From contig NZ_JADTQG010000011.1 in assembly GCF_016008875.1 (NCBI RefSeq), positions 124,001 through 188,000 of the forward strand: a DNA stretch of 64,000 bases, given 5' to 3'. The notes beneath the pieces were generated by a model. The model had not been told where the DNA came from. It saw only the letters and a list, made by a program, of their open reading frames with translations, and did not search any database. Position 1 is the first letter of the stretch, and the number at the start of each line of letters is the position of its first letter. Source of the DNA: Ectopseudomonas mendocina. Lineage in GTDB: Bacteria; Pseudomonadota; Gammaproteobacteria; Pseudomonadales; Pseudomonadaceae. The position numbers and the translations under genes are program-made. Shown here one piece after another: positions 31,266 through 42,291 of this stretch.

Positions 31266-32723
31266 TCAGAGCAGCACCACATCGTACTGTTCCTGGGAAT
31301 ACATGGTTTCCACCTGGAACTTGATGGTGCGCCCGATAAAGGCTTCCAGATCGGCGACGTTGCCCGACTCTTCATCGAGCAGGCGATCGACTACCTTTTG
31401 ATTGGCCAGCACGCGATAGCTTTCCGCCTGGTAGGCACGCGCCTCGCGCAGAATTTCGCGGAAGATCTCGTAGCAGATGGTCTCGGGCGTCTTCAGCTTG
31501 CCGCGACCCTGACAGGCGGTGCACGGCTCGCAAAGAATCTGCTCGAGGCTTTCGCGGGTACGTTTGCGGGTCATCTGCACCAGGCCGAGTTCGGTGATGC
31601 CGATGATGTTGGTCTTGGCATGGTCGCGCTCGAGCTGCTTTTCCAGGGTGCGCAGCACCTGGCGCTGATGCTCCTCGTCTTCCATGTCGATGAAGTCGAT
31701 GATGATGATGCCGCCGAGGTTGCGCAGGCGTAGCTGGCGGGCAATCGCGGTGGCCGCCTCCAGGTTGGTCTTGAAGATGGTCTCTTCCAGCGTGCGATGG
31801 CCGACGAAGGCGCCGGTATTGACGTCGATGGTGCTCATCGCCTCGGCCGGGTCGACCACCAGGTAACCGCCGGATTTCAGCGGCACCTTGCGCTCCAGGG
31901 CGCGCTGAATCTCGTCTTCGACGCCATACAGGTCGAAGATTGGCCGCTCGCCCGGATAGTGCTCCAGACGATCGGCGATTTCCGGCATCAGTTCGGCGAC
32001 GAATTGCGTGATCTTCTGGAAGGTTTCCCGCGAGTCCACGCGAATCTTCTCGGTGCGCGGGCTGACCAGGTCGCGCAGGGTACGCAGGGCCAGCGACAGA
32101 TCCTCGTAGATCACCGACGGCGCCTTGGCGGTCTGCACCTGTGCGGAAATCTGATCCCACAGGCGGCGCAGGTAGCGGATGTCGATGAGAATCTCGTCGG
32201 CGCCGGCACCCTCGGCCGCGGTGCGCAGGATGAAGCCGCCCGCCTCCTCGATGCCCTCGGCGGCAACGCAATCGGCGACCACCTGCTTGAGGCGCTCGCG
32301 TTCGCCCTCATCCTCGATCTTCAGGGAGATGCCGACATGGCTGGTGCGCGGCATGTACACCAGGTAACGCGAGGGAATCGACAGCTGAGTGGTCAGGCGT
32401 GCGCCCTTGCTGCCGATGGGGTCCTTGGTGACCTGCACCGTCAGGCTCTGGCCTTCATGGACCAGCGCACTGATCGGCTCCACCGCAGCGCCTTCGCGGG
32501 TGGAGATCTCCGAGGCATGGATGAAGGCCGCACGTTCAAGGCCAATGTCGATGAAGGCCGCCTGCATGCCGGGCAGCACGCGCACCACCTTGCCCTTGTA
32601 GATATTGCCGACGATGCCGCGCTTCTGCGTGCGTTCGACGTGAACTTCCTGCAGCACGCCGTTTTCCACCACGGCCACGCGCGACTCCATCGGCGTGATA
32701 TTGATCAGAATCTCTTCGCTCAT
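31266..32723 (-). CDS. rng: Ribonuclease G
   Basis: This 485-residue endoribonuclease of the RNase E/G family has the S1 domain near the N-terminus (GNIYKGKVVRVLPGMQAAFIDIG), the catalytic DVNTGAF motif and the zinc-link cysteines CEPCTACQG. RNase G matures the 16S rRNA 5' end and helps mRNA decay. Also called cafA. It lies between maf and yhdP in the same orientation. Confidence 0.95.
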   Translation of the reverse strand: MSEEILINITPMESRVAVVENGVLQEVHVERTQKRGIVGNIYKGKVVRVLPGMQAAFIDIGLERAAFIHASEISTREGAAVEPISALVHEGQSLTVQVTKDPIGSKGARLTTQLSIPSRYLVYMPRTSHVGISLKIEDEGERERLKQVVADCVAAEGIEEAGGFILRTAAEGAGADEILIDIRYLRRLWDQISAQVQTAKAPSVIYEDLSLALRTLRDLVSPRTEKIRVDSRETFQKITQFVAELMPEIADRLEHYPGERPIFDLYGVEDEIQRALERKVPLKSGGYLVVDPAEAMSTIDVNTGAFVGHRTLEETIFKTNLEAATAIARQLRLRNLGGIIIIDFIDMEDEEHQRQVLRTLEKQLERDHAKTNIIGITELGLVQMTRKRTRESLEQILCEPCTACQGRGKLKTPETICYEIFREILREARAYQAESYRVLANQKVVDRLLDEESGNVADLEAFIGRTIKFQVETMYSQEQYDVVLL

Positions 32724-32792
32724 GCATCCATCCTGGTGATCATGCCGGCCGGGCTACTGCACCGCCCCGCGGACTCAAGCTTTTCGGACACT

Positions 32793-33428
32793 TCATCCTG
32801 CAGCCGCGTTGCCGTCGCCTGGTTTCTGAAAATGTCCTGGCGCCGGGAATTGCCAGCAGGCAATACCGAATTCCCCAAGCAGCTCGGCAGTTTCGCACAG
32901 CGGCAGACCGACCACCGCCGAATAGCTGCCCTGCAATTGGCTGACGAACACGGCCGCCAACCCCTGGATACCATAACTGCCCGCCTTGTCGCATGGCTCG
33001 CCGCTGGCCCAGTACGCCTCGATTTCGGCCTCGCTGATAGGGCGAAAACTCACTTCGCTGCTGACTACGCGAGCAGACTCGCGACCATCGCCGACCAGCG
33101 CAACGGCTGTCAGTACTTGATGGCTGCGCCCTGACAGGGCCTGCAGCATGGCCCGCGACTCGGCGAAATCCGCCGGCTTGCCGAGAATGCGCCCTTCGAG
33201 CACCACGGCGGTATCGGCGCCCAGCACCACGGCATCGACACGTTCGCCCAATGCGCGCAGGCCGGCCCGCGCCTTCTCGCGAGCCAGACGCTCTACATAG
33301 GCTGCTGCCGGCTCGTCTGGCAACGGGTTTTCATCTATCGAGGCGATTTGCGTGACGCATGGCACAGCGATCTGGGCCAGCAACTCACGGCGACGGGGCG
33401 AAGCGGAGGCCAGAAACAGCTCGGCCAT
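32793..33428 (-). CDS. maf: Maf-family nucleoside triphosphate pyrophosphatase
   Basis: This protein of 211 residues (YhdE type) has the N-terminal [14 protein letters not shown] motif, the central [17 protein letters not shown] loop and [13 protein letters not shown] near the end. It hydrolyses dTTP/UTP and modified pyrimidine nucleotides in the cytoplasm. The start ATG 33428 is chosen because the reading frame upstream is antisense of mreD. The C-terminal tail (GDGNAAAG) is longer than usual. Confidence 0.92.
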   Translation of the reverse strand: MAELFLASASPRRRELLAQIAVPCVTQIASIDENPLPDEPAAAYVERLAREKARAGLRALGERVDAVVLGADTAVVLEGRILGKPADFAESRAMLQALSGRSHQVLTAVALVGDGRESARVVSSEVSFRPISEAEIEAYWASGEPCDKAGSYGIQGLAAVFVSQLQGSYSAVVGLPLCETAELLGEFGIACWQFPAPGHFQKPGDGNAAAG

Positions 33429-33475
33429 GCGGGTATCTCCCTTGGCGAACCGCGGCCAGCCATGCCAGGCCGCGT

Positions 33476-33964
33476 TCAGTTGACGTTGAGGCGCAGGTGC
33501 AGCCCCCGCAGGATGACGCAGATCCACGGCCACAGCAGGGCACTCACCAGCGCTGGCAGGATGAAGGCCAGGGTTGGCGGGCGGCTGCCGGTCAGCGCAT
33601 TGAGCCACAGCTGCACCAGCTGGGCGAGACCGAACACCACCATCAGCACCATACTCTGCTGCCACATGGGAAACATGCGCAGACGCTGGTGCAGGCTCAG
33701 TACCAGAAAAGTGATCAAGGTAAGGATCAGCGCGTTCTGCCCGAGCAGCGTGCCGAACAGCACATCCTGCGCCAGGCCGAGAATCCACGCTGTGGTCAGA
33801 CCGACGCGGTGCGGCAGCGCCAGCACCCAGTAGGTGAGGATCAGGGCGACCCACAGCGGGCGGCCGATCTGCATGAACTCGAGCAGCGGCGCAACGCTGA
33901 GCAGCAGCGCGAAGGCGAGACTCAACCAGATCACCCAGCCGTTACGAGACTTTACTCCGACCAT
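33476..33964 (-). CDS. mreD: Rod-shape-determining membrane protein MreD
   Basis: This 162-residue integral membrane protein has about five to six membrane segments, with [26 protein letters not shown] typical of MreD. It couples MreC and the elongation machinery. Its ATG shares one base with the mreC stop (TGATG). Confidence 0.92.
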   Translation of the reverse strand: MVGVKSRNGWVIWLSLAFALLLSVAPLLEFMQIGRPLWVALILTYWVLALPHRVGLTTAWILGLAQDVLFGTLLGQNALILTLITFLVLSLHQRLRMFPMWQQSMVLMVVFGLAQLVQLWLNALTGSRPPTLAFILPALVSALLWPWICVILRGLHLRLNVN

Positions 33965-34974
33965 CAGTTCGCCTCCTGCGCGGGAGCGTCTGCGGCCGGA
34001 GTGGCGGTCGACGCGGGCACCTGCTCGCCCTGGGTACGCTCCTGCTCGGCCTCGCGGTCAGCGGCCTCCTGGGCCTGGGCCGAATCGGAAGCGCGCTGCT
34101 CGGGGCTGCGCCGGTCGGAGAACACCAGCAGCAGATAACGACTGCGATTGAGCGCCGCGGTTGGCGTAGCACGGACGATGGCGAACGGCTGGCCGGAATC
34201 GTGGATCACTTCCTTGACCGTGGCCACCGGGTAGCCGGCCGGGAAACGCTGGCCCATGCCGGAGCTGACCAGCAGATCGCCTTCCTTGATATCGGCGGTA
34301 TCGGCGACATGGCGCAGCTCGAGGCTCTCCGGGTTGCCGGTGCCGACAGCGATGGCGCGCAGGCCGTTGCGGTTGACCTGCACGGGAATACTGTGGGTGT
34401 TGTCGGTGAGCAACAGCACGCGCGAGGTATAGGGCATGACCTCCACCACCTGCCCCATCAGGCCACGCGCATCGAGCACCGGCTGACCGAGGAACACGCA
34501 GTTTTGCTTGCCCTCGTCGACGCAATCCTTCTCGCCCTTGTCGATCAGGATGCGGTGGGTGTATGGGTTGGGGTCGACGCCGATCAGCTCGCTGACCAAC
34601 ACCTCTTCATCCACCAGCGCCGCGGAGTTGAGCAGCTCGCGCAGGCGCACGTTCTGCTCGGTCAGGGTCGCCAGCTTCTGCAGGCGGCGCTGCAGCAACA
34701 GGGCCTCGGCCTTGAGCTTCTCGTTCTCGGCCACCAGCTCGCTGCGCGAGGAAATCTGCTGGGTCGCGCCTTCCCAGGCCCGCACGGGCAGCTCGGCCAA
34801 CTCGTACAGGGGCGTCAACACCGTGCCCATCATGCTGCGCACGGGCTTGAGCGTGTCGAAGCGGGCGTCGGCCACCATCAGCACTGCCGACAGCACGGCA
34901 AATACCAGCAGGCGAATGCCCAGCGAGGGACCTTTGGCGAAGAGCGGCTTAATAAGCTGCTCCTTGTGTGCCAC
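33964..34974 (-). CDS. mreC: Rod-shape-determining protein MreC
   Basis: This protein of 336 residues has an N-terminal membrane helix (LGIRLLVFAVLSAVLMVA), a coiled coil (about 60-110, LVAENEKLKAEALLLQRRLQK) and the beta-rich MreC core. It is a scaffold activating PBP2/RodA. The N-terminus is uncertain: the frame opens with GTG 34974, but AAGGAG at 34960-34965 lies 6 bases before an ATT codon (34951-34953, IKPLFAKGPSLG). The C-terminal 45 residues are Gln/Glu/Ala-rich and low complexity. Confidence 0.92.
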   Translation of the reverse strand: MAHKEQLIKPLFAKGPSLGIRLLVFAVLSAVLMVADARFDTLKPVRSMMGTVLTPLYELAELPVRAWEGATQQISSRSELVAENEKLKAEALLLQRRLQKLATLTEQNVRLRELLNSAALVDEEVLVSELIGVDPNPYTHRILIDKGEKDCVDEGKQNCVFLGQPVLDARGLMGQVVEVMPYTSRVLLLTDNTHSIPVQVNRNGLRAIAVGTGNPESLELRHVADTADIKEGDLLVSSGMGQRFPAGYPVATVKEVIHDSGQPFAIVRATPTAALNRSRYLLLVFSDRRSPEQRASDSAQAQEAADREAEQERTQGEQVPASTATPAADAPAQEAN

Positions 34975-35105
34975 GAGGGCGGAAAGCGCGCGAATTCATG
35001 CGAAGGGCGAACCGGTCTGGCGAAGGTTGGGCCGAGTGTACTGCAATGCTCGAATATGCGCGTGCCGCCCGGAGGCGGCACGGCAAGCGTCCACAGCCGC
35101 GGGGC

Positions 35106-36155
<1,050 letters not shown>

Positions 36156-36370
36156 CTAGGCAACGCGTGGGTAAAAGTCAGACGCGGAAAACGCGCGGGT
36201 AAAAAGTGCGGCAAACTCTAACAACGGCAGGGATTTTGAGCAAGGCGGCAATATGGTAGATTGCCTGTTTTTCCGGGCCTTGCAGCTGCACAGCGCGGCC
36301 TTTGACCGCCGGCTCGCGGCATCCGTTCCCTGCTTGTCCTCTCTGTCACACTTCCCCTGGAGAACCCCTG

Positions 36371-36658
36371 ATGGCGCTTGAACGCTCCGAGGTGGAAAAA
36401 ATCGCCCACCTGGCCCGCCTGGGTCTGAACGAAGGCGATATTCCGCAAACCACCGAGACCCTGAACAACATCCTCGGCCTGATCGACCAGATGCAGGCCG
36501 TCGATACCCAGGGCATCGAACCCCTGGCGCACCCGCTGGAAGCGACCCAGCGTCTGCGTGCCGACGTGGTCAACGAGAGCAACCAGCGCGACGCCTACCA
36601 GGCCATCGCCCCGGCCGTGGAAAGCGGCCTGTACCTCGTGCCGAAAGTCATCGAATAA
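36371..36658 (+). CDS. gatC: Glutamyl/aspartyl-tRNA amidotransferase subunit C
   Basis: This small subunit of 95 residues ([19 protein letters not shown]) wraps around GatA in the GatCAB amidotransferase, which converts mischarged Glu-tRNAGln or Asp-tRNAAsn to the correct aminoacyl-tRNA. The central [19 protein letters not shown] matches the family. ATG 36371 is chosen over upstream in-frame starts for family length. gatA follows after 15 bases. Confidence 0.94.
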   Translation: MALERSEVEKIAHLARLGLNEGDIPQTTETLNNILGLIDQMQAVDTQGIEPLAHPLEATQRLRADVVNESNQRDAYQAIAPAVESGLYLVPKVIE

Positions 36659-36673
36659 AGGAAAGGGCCCGAC

Positions 36674-38125
36674 ATGCATCAACTGACCCTGGCCGAGATT
36701 GCCCGCGGCCTCGCCGACAAGCAATTCTCCGCCGAAGAACTGAGCCGCGCCCTGCTGGCGCGCATCAATCAGCTCGACCCACAGCTCAACAGTTTCATCA
36801 CCATTACCGAAGAGCTGGCCCTCGAGCAGGCCAAGGCCGCGGACACCCGCCGCGCCGCTGGCGAGAACGGCGCCCTGCTCGGCGCGCCGATCGCGCACAA
36901 GGACTTGTTCTGCACCAACGGCGTGCTGACCACCTGCGCCTCGAAGATCCTCACCGACTTCAAGGCGCCCTACGACGCCACCGTGGTTAAGAAACTCGCC
37001 AACGCCGGTACCGTGACCCTCGGCAAGCTGAACATGGACGAGTTCGCCATGGGCTCGGCCAATGAATCCAGCCACTACGGCGCGGTCAAGAACCCTTGGG
37101 ACACCAGCCGCGTGCCCGGCGGCTCCTCAGGTGGTTCCGCTGCTGCCGTAGCGGCGCGCCTGATTCCGGCCGCCACCGGCACCGACACCGGCGGTTCGAT
37201 CCGCCAGCCGGCGGCGCTGACCAACCTCACCGGCATCAAACCGACCTACGGCCGCGTCTCGCGCTGGGGCATGATCGCCTATGCCTCCAGCCTCGATCAG
37301 GGCGGTCCGCTGGCTCGCACCGCCGAGGACTGCGCCCTGCTGCTCGGCGCCATGGCCGGTTTCGACGCCAAGGATTCGACCAGCGTCGATCAGCCGGTCG
37401 ATGACTACCTGGCGGCGCTGACTCAGCCGCTGGCCGGCCTGCGCATCGGCCTGCCGAAGGAATACTTCGGCGCCGGCCTGGATGCCCGCATCGGCGAGAA
37501 AGTCATGGCCGTGGTCGAGGAGCTGAAAAAGCTCGGCGCCACCATCAAGGACATCAGCCTGCCGAACATGCAGCACGCGATTCCCGCCTACTACGTGATC
37601 GCCCCGGCAGAAGCCAGCTCCAACCTGTCGCGCTTCGACGGCGTGCGTTTCGGCTATCGCTGCGAAAACCCGGTGAACCTCGAAGACCTGTACAAGCGCT
37701 CGCGCGGCGAAGGCTTCGGTGCGGAAGTCAAACGGCGCATCATGGTCGGCACCTACGCGCTGTCGGCCGGCTACTACGACGCCTACTACATCAAGGCCCA
37801 GCAGATCCGCAGGCTGATCAAGAACGACTTCGTCGCCGCGTTCAATGACGTCGACGTGATCCTCGGCCCGACCACGCCGAACCTGGCCTGGAAGATTGGT
37901 GAGAAAGGCGGCGACCCGGTCTCGGCCTACCTCGAAGACATCTACACCATCACCGCCAACCTGGCCGGCATCCCCGGCCTGTCGATGCCGGCCGGCTTCG
38001 TCGATGGCCTGCCGGTGGGCGTGCAATTGCTCGGCAACTACTTCCAGGAAGGTCGTCTGCTCAATGTCGCGCACCAGTACCAGCAGGTCAGCGACTGGCA
38101 CAAACAAGCACCGAGCGGCTTCTGA
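36674..38125 (+). CDS. gatA: Glutamyl/aspartyl-tRNA amidotransferase subunit A
   Basis: This amidase of 483 residues releases ammonia from glutamine for GatB. The Ser-cisSer-Lys triad is K76 (IAHKDLFC), S151 (in VPGGSSGGS) and S175 ([11 protein letters not shown]). It is full length and preceded by AAAGGAAAG. gatB follows 11 bases later. Confidence 0.96.
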   Translation: MHQLTLAEIARGLADKQFSAEELSRALLARINQLDPQLNSFITITEELALEQAKAADTRRAAGENGALLGAPIAHKDLFCTNGVLTTCASKILTDFKAPYDATVVKKLANAGTVTLGKLNMDEFAMGSANESSHYGAVKNPWDTSRVPGGSSGGSAAAVAARLIPAATGTDTGGSIRQPAALTNLTGIKPTYGRVSRWGMIAYASSLDQGGPLARTAEDCALLLGAMAGFDAKDSTSVDQPVDDYLAALTQPLAGLRIGLPKEYFGAGLDARIGEKVMAVVEELKKLGATIKDISLPNMQHAIPAYYVIAPAEASSNLSRFDGVRFGYRCENPVNLEDLYKRSRGEGFGAEVKRRIMVGTYALSAGYYDAYYIKAQQIRRLIKNDFVAAFNDVDVILGPTTPNLAWKIGEKGGDPVSAYLEDIYTITANLAGIPGLSMPAGFVDGLPVGVQLLGNYFQEGRLLNVAHQYQQVSDWHKQAPSGF

Positions 38126-38136
38126 GGAACACTTTT

Positions 38137-39582
38137 ATGCAATGGGAAACCGTGATCGGGCTCGAGATTCACGCTCAGCTCAGCACCCAATCGAAGATTT
38201 TCTCGGCAAGCGCCACCACCTTCGGCGCCGAGCCCAACACCCAGGCCAGCCTGGTCGACCTCGGCATGCCCGGAACCCTGCCGGTGCTCAACGCCGAAGC
38301 CGTGCGCATGGCCTGCCAGTTCGGCCTGGCCATCGACGCCGAAATCGCCGAGCGTAACGTCTTCGCGCGCAAGAACTACTTCTACCCGGACCTGCCGAAG
38401 GGCTATCAGACCAGCCAGATGGATCACCCCATCGTCGGCAAGGGCTTCCTCGACATCACCCTGGAAGACGGCACCGTCAAACGCATCGGCATCACCCGTG
38501 CGCACCTGGAAGAGGATGCGGGCAAGAGCCTGCACGAAGACTTCCACGGCATGAGCGGCATCGACCTGAACCGCGCCGGCACGCCGCTGCTGGAAATCGT
38601 TTCCGAGCCGGACATCCGCTCGGCCAAGGAAGCGGTGGCCTACGTCAAGGCCATCCACGCTCTGGTGCGTTACCTGGGCATCTGCGACGGCAACATGGCC
38701 GAAGGCTCGCTGCGCTGCGACTGCAACGTCTCGGTTCGCCCGAAGGGCCAGGCCGAGTTCGGCACCCGCGCCGAGATCAAGAACGTCAACTCGTTCCGCT
38801 TCATTGAAAAGGCGATCAACCATGAAGTGCAGCGCCAGATCGAGCTGATCGAGGACGGCGGCAAGGTGGTGCAGGAAACCCGCCTATACGATCCCAACAA
38901 GGATCAGACCCGCTCCATGCGCAGCAAGGAAGAAGCCAACGACTACCGTTACTTCCCCTGCCCGGACCTGCTGCCGGTGGTCATCGAGCGCAGCTTCCTC
39001 GACGAACTGCGCGCCGCGCTGCCCGAGCTGCCGCCGCAGAAGCGCGAGCGTTTCGAGAGTCAGTTCGGCCTGTCCACCTACGACGCCAGCGTGCTCAGCG
39101 CCAGCCGCGAAATGGCCGATTACTTCGAAGCGGTCGAGAAAGCCTGCGGCGATGCCAAGCTGGCCGCCAACTGGGTGATGGGCGAGCTGTCCAGCCTGCT
39201 CAATAAAGAGGGCCTGGAGATCGAGCAGTCGCCGGTGTCCGCCGAGCAACTGGGCGGCATGATCCTGCGCATCAAGGACAACACCATCAGCGGCAAGATC
39301 GCCAAGATGGTGTTCGAGGCCATGGCGGCCGGTGAAGGCAGCGCCGATGCGATCATCGAGAGCAAGGGCCTCAAGCAGGTCACCGACAGCGGCGCCATCG
39401 AGAAGATGCTCGATGAGGTGCTGGCGGCCAACGCCGAGCAGGTCGAGCAGTACCGCGCCAGCGACGAAGCCAAGCGCGGCAAGATGTTCGGCTTCTTCGT
39501 CGGCCAGGCAATGAAAGCCTCCAAGGGCAAGGCCAACCCGGGGCAAGTGAACGAACTGCTGAAGAAGAAGCTCGAAGGCTGA
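38137..39582 (+). CDS. gatB: Glutamyl/aspartyl-tRNA amidotransferase subunit B
   Basis: This 481-residue subunit holds the kinase/amidation site and a C-terminal tRNA-binding YqeY-like domain. [19 protein letters not shown] at the N-terminus and [11 protein letters not shown] are family signatures. A rho-independent terminator begins 24 bases after its stop. Confidence 0.96.
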   Translation: MQWETVIGLEIHAQLSTQSKIFSASATTFGAEPNTQASLVDLGMPGTLPVLNAEAVRMACQFGLAIDAEIAERNVFARKNYFYPDLPKGYQTSQMDHPIVGKGFLDITLEDGTVKRIGITRAHLEEDAGKSLHEDFHGMSGIDLNRAGTPLLEIVSEPDIRSAKEAVAYVKAIHALVRYLGICDGNMAEGSLRCDCNVSVRPKGQAEFGTRAEIKNVNSFRFIEKAINHEVQRQIELIEDGGKVVQETRLYDPNKDQTRSMRSKEEANDYRYFPCPDLLPVVIERSFLDELRAALPELPPQKRERFESQFGLSTYDASVLSASREMADYFEAVEKACGDAKLAANWVMGELSSLLNKEGLEIEQSPVSAEQLGGMILRIKDNTISGKIAKMVFEAMAAGEGSADAIIESKGLKQVTDSGAIEKMLDEVLAANAEQVEQYRASDEAKRGKMFGFFVGQAMKASKGKANPGQVNELLKKKLEG

Positions 39583-39606
39583 GCCAGACCGGTTCGCTTG
39601 ATACTG

Positions 39607-39636
39607 AAAAACGCCGGGTTCCGCCGGCGTTTTTTT
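39607..39636 (+). terminator. Rho-independent terminator of gatCAB
   Basis: AACGCCGG and CCGGCGTT pair around a short loop and are followed by a run of Ts to 39636, directly before the rlpA-like gene. Confidence 0.9.
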
Positions 39637-39651
39637 ATGGGGAAACAACAG

Positions 39652-40074
39652 ATGACGATCCGTAGCCCGGATGCAATCCGGGAACCTTCATTGCCCCGGA
39701 TTGCATCCGGGCTACGCACCTGCATTCTACTTGCCGCCCTCGCCGCACTCGGCGGCTGCTCCACCTTCGGCGGCAGCGCAGGCGACAGCGAAACCGGCAA
39801 GGCCTCCTACTATGCCCAGGCGCACCACGGCAAACGCACTGCCAGCGGCGAGCGCTTCGATCAGAGCGCGCTGACCGCTGCGCATCGCACCCTGCCGTTC
39901 GGCACACGTGTGCGGGTGACCAACCTGAACAATGAACGTAGCGTCGTATTGCGCATCAATGATCGTGGGCCCTTCGTACGCGGCCGCGTGATCGACGTTT
40001 CACGCGCCGCCGCCGTGCGCCTGGACATGCTGCGCGCAGGCGTGGTGCCGGTACGGGTCGAGGCGCTGGACTGA
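39652..40074 (+). CDS. RlpA-like septal-ring lipoprotein
   Basis: This roughly 140-residue lipoprotein has a DPBB domain ([36 protein letters not shown]... then [31 protein letters not shown], the RlpA signature with Asp-Arg-Gly-Pro). The lipobox is LGGC. RlpA is a lytic transglycosylase acting on stem-less glycan in Pseudomonas; this shorter paralogue lacks a SPOR domain. The start is uncertain: I chose ATG 39652 (an ATG at 39637 exists too), but the first 20 or so residues are encoded by a 21-bp inverted repeat of REP type. Confidence 0.8.
   Translation: MTIRSPDAIREPSLPRIASGLRTCILLAALAALGGCSTFGGSAGDSETGKASYYAQAHHGKRTASGERFDQSALTAAHRTLPFGTRVRVTNLNNERSVVLRINDRGPFVRGRVIDVSRAAAVRLDMLRAGVVPVRVEALD
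39662..39715. repeat. REP-type perfect 21-bp inverted repeat overlapping rlpA 5' end
   Basis: GTAGCCCGGATGCAATCC... (39662-39682) is exactly complementary to 39695-39715 with a 12-base loop. Another one-arm copy with one change (GTAGCCCGGATACAATCC) lies at 48792-48812. The hairpin falls between the only good start codon and the lipobox of the RlpA-like protein. Confidence 0.85.
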
Positions 40075-40165
40075 CCAACAATTGGCAACAAAATCTTTCT
40101 GCAGCATCTGGCGGCGCACAACGCCATCGCTACACTAGCCGCACTTTTTCCGGAGCTACCCTGCA

Positions 40166-41260
40166 ATGACCCTGATGACCTATGTCTACCTGATCGCCGG
40201 CCTGGTGCTGCTGGTCGCTGGCGCCGAAGTGCTGGTGCGCGGCGCCGCCAAGCTGGCCGCCCAGTTCGGCATTCCGCCGCTGGTAATCGGCCTGACCGTG
40301 GTGGCTTTCGGCACCAGCGCCCCGGAAACAGCGGTCAGCGTGCAGTCAGCCTTCAACGGCAGCGGCGACCTGGCCATCGGCAACGTGATCGGCAGCAATA
40401 TCGCCAACGTCCTGCTGATCCTCGGTGTGACGGCCCTGGTCGCGCCGCTGATCGTCTCGCGCCAGTTGATCCGCCTCGATGTGCCGATCATGATCGGCGC
40501 CAGCCTGGTGGTCTATGCGCTGGCCTGGGACGGCGCGCTGAGTCGCCTCGACGGCGCCCTGCTGTTCGCCGGCGTGCTGACCTACACCGGTTTTCTGATC
40601 TACAGCGCGCGCAAGGAGAACAAGAACGAGGATGACGAGTTCGCCAAGGAGTTCGGCCTCGACGAAGCGCCCAAACCCTATGCCTGGGCGATCAACCTGG
40701 GCCTGGTCATCGCGGGCCTGGTGCTGCTGGTGGTGGGCTCCAACTTCCTGGTCGAAGGCGCCGTGCAACTGGCTCGCGCCCTGGGGCTTTCGGAGCTGGT
40801 GATCGGCCTGACGGTGATCGCCATCGGCACCTCGCTGCCGGAGCTGGCCACCTCGATCATCGCGGCCTTCAAGGGCGAGCGCGACATCGCCGTGGGCAAT
40901 ATCGTCGGCAGCAACATCTTCAACCTGCTGTGCGTGCTGGGCCTGGCCTCGCTGGTTTCGCCGGCAGCCATTCCGGTAGCCGCCAATGCGCTGGCCTTCG
41001 ACTTCCCGGTGATGATTGCCGTGGCGGTGGCCTGCCTGCCGATCTTCTTCACCGGCTATCGCATCAACCGCTGGGAAGGTCTGCTATTCCTCGCCTACTA
41101 CGTGGCCTACACCCTGTATCTGGTGCTGTTCAGCACCGGCCGCCCGCAGGCCGAAACCTTCGGTGACGCAATGATCGGCTATGTGCTGCCGCTCACCGTC
41201 ATCACCCTGGTGATCATTGCCGGGCGTGCCTGGCACAAACAACGTGGCGAACAGGTGTGA
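40166..41260 (+). CDS. Calcium/sodium antiporter family transporter
   Basis: This inner-membrane protein of 364 residues has about ten hydrophobic segments in two inverted halves, each with the alpha-repeat ion-site motif GTSAPETAVSV (first) and GTSLPELATSI (second), as in YrbG and NCX exchangers. It probably exchanges Ca2+ for Na+ or H+. It starts at ATG 40166; ATG 40175 is a possible alternative. Its 3' end is tied to the next gene, whose GTG or ATG start lies at the stop codon. Confidence 0.88.
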   Translation: MTLMTYVYLIAGLVLLVAGAEVLVRGAAKLAAQFGIPPLVIGLTVVAFGTSAPETAVSVQSAFNGSGDLAIGNVIGSNIANVLLILGVTALVAPLIVSRQLIRLDVPIMIGASLVVYALAWDGALSRLDGALLFAGVLTYTGFLIYSARKENKNEDDEFAKEFGLDEAPKPYAWAINLGLVIAGLVLLVVGSNFLVEGAVQLARALGLSELVIGLTVIAIGTSLPELATSIIAAFKGERDIAVGNIVGSNIFNLLCVLGLASLVSPAAIPVAANALAFDFPVMIAVAVACLPIFFTGYRINRWEGLLFLAYYVAYTLYLVLFSTGRPQAETFGDAMIGYVLPLTVITLVIIAGRAWHKQRGEQV

Positions 41261-41262
41261 GC

Positions 41263-41652
41263 ATGAGCGAGAACCATGACCGCGGGCTGCAGGTACGCCG
41301 TGAGGTGATGGGCGACGCCTTCGTCGACCGTGCCCTGGGCAATGCCACCGAGCTCACCCAGCCGCTGCAGGATTTCGTCAACGAGCATGCCTGGGGCGGC
41401 GTTTGGACGCGCAGCGGCCTGCCGCGCGCGACGCGCAGCCTGATCACCCTGGCTGCGCTCACCGCATTGAAATGCCCGCAGGAACTCAAGGGCCACGTGC
41501 GTGGCGCGCTGAACAACGGCTGCACCGTCGAGGAAATTCGCGAAACCCTGCTGCACTGCGCGGTGTATGCCGGCGTGCCGGCCAGCATCGATGCCTTCCG
41601 CGCGGCGCAGGAGGTGATCGACGAATGGCAGCGCAACGCATCTGAAACCTAG
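41263..41652 (+). CDS. Carboxymuconolactone decarboxylase-like protein
   Basis: This protein of 129 residues resembles PcaC/AhpD-fold proteins (RREVMGDAFVDRALGN...PLQDFVNEHAWGGVWTRSGLPRATRSLITLAALTAL...ETLLHCAVYAGVP). PcaC itself is a decarboxylase in the protocatechuate pathway, but no other pca gene is near, so the substrate is unknown. Start ATG 41263 is two bases after the antiporter stop; a GTG at 41257 overlaps that stop and is an alternative. Confidence 0.82.
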   Translation: MSENHDRGLQVRREVMGDAFVDRALGNATELTQPLQDFVNEHAWGGVWTRSGLPRATRSLITLAALTALKCPQELKGHVRGALNNGCTVEEIRETLLHCAVYAGVPASIDAFRAAQEVIDEWQRNASET

Positions 41653-41726
41653 CAGCCCGCCTGCGTACCCATGCAGTGGAACATGAGGCGCATCGGGCGT
41701 TCTGGCTCAGCCTCTGAGGAAAAACC

Positions 41727-42248
41727 TCAGATGTGCTGGCGAACCTGACGCATATCAGGCCCCAGTTCAGCCAGCAGGGCCTGGATCATCGGCTCATCCG
41801 GCCACCAGTTGCAGAAGCCAACCCCCAGATTGCCGAAGGCCCAGGGCATGGGCAGGAACTGCCAGTCGTGCAGGCGTCCGGCCCGTTTACAGGCCGGGCA
41901 GCTCAGCGTCGCATCGTCGTGCCCGGCGAACCAGTTGCCGACAGCCTCGTCCCAGACGATTTCATCAGCCGCGCTGACCTGCTGACAGCTCGGGCAGGCC
42001 AATCCTTCCACGCCACTGTCGCCCGCATGGAATACGGTACGCTCTTGTACGAGCTGAACGCCGCAGTAGTCGATACCCTGGTCGAATCCCTGCGCATTAT
42101 CCCCCGGTAGATAGAGGCCACTGCGCGGGCAGACCTGCGCCGCGACGATCTTTCGCTCGATCATCCAGCCCAGCAGCGCCCGCCCCCGCACACGCGCCTG
42201 CTCGTCACTGGGACAGGTCACAACGAACCAGTGGATGGAATCACTCAT
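41727..42248 (-). CDS. Uncharacterised zinc-ribbon-like protein
   Basis: I do not recognise this 173-residue protein. It has no signal or membrane segment. Two CxxC pairs, CPSC and CPAC, about 35 residues apart in the middle, suggest a zinc ribbon, and several Trp residues follow (DWQFLPMPWAFGNLGVGFCNWWPDEP). The N-terminus HWFVVTCPSDEQARVRGRALLGWMIERKI has a small alpha/beta look. AAGGAAAAG precedes the ATG. It is convergent with the decarboxylase-like gene and faces the AEC transporter gene upstream with a 43-base gap. Confidence 0.7.
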   Translation of the reverse strand: MSDSIHWFVVTCPSDEQARVRGRALLGWMIERKIVAAQVCPRSGLYLPGDNAQGFDQGIDYCGVQLVQERTVFHAGDSGVEGLACPSCQQVSAADEIVWDEAVGNWFAGHDDATLSCPACKRAGRLHDWQFLPMPWAFGNLGVGFCNWWPDEPMIQALLAELGPDMRQVRQHI

Positions 42249-42291
42249 TTTTCTTTTCCTTGAAAACCGAGTTCAGACGACTACCGAAACG

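Noticed and set aside
36230..36262. TTGAGC and TAGATT as a gatC promoter
   Set aside because: The spacing is only 15 bases and both boxes are weak, so I do not call it.
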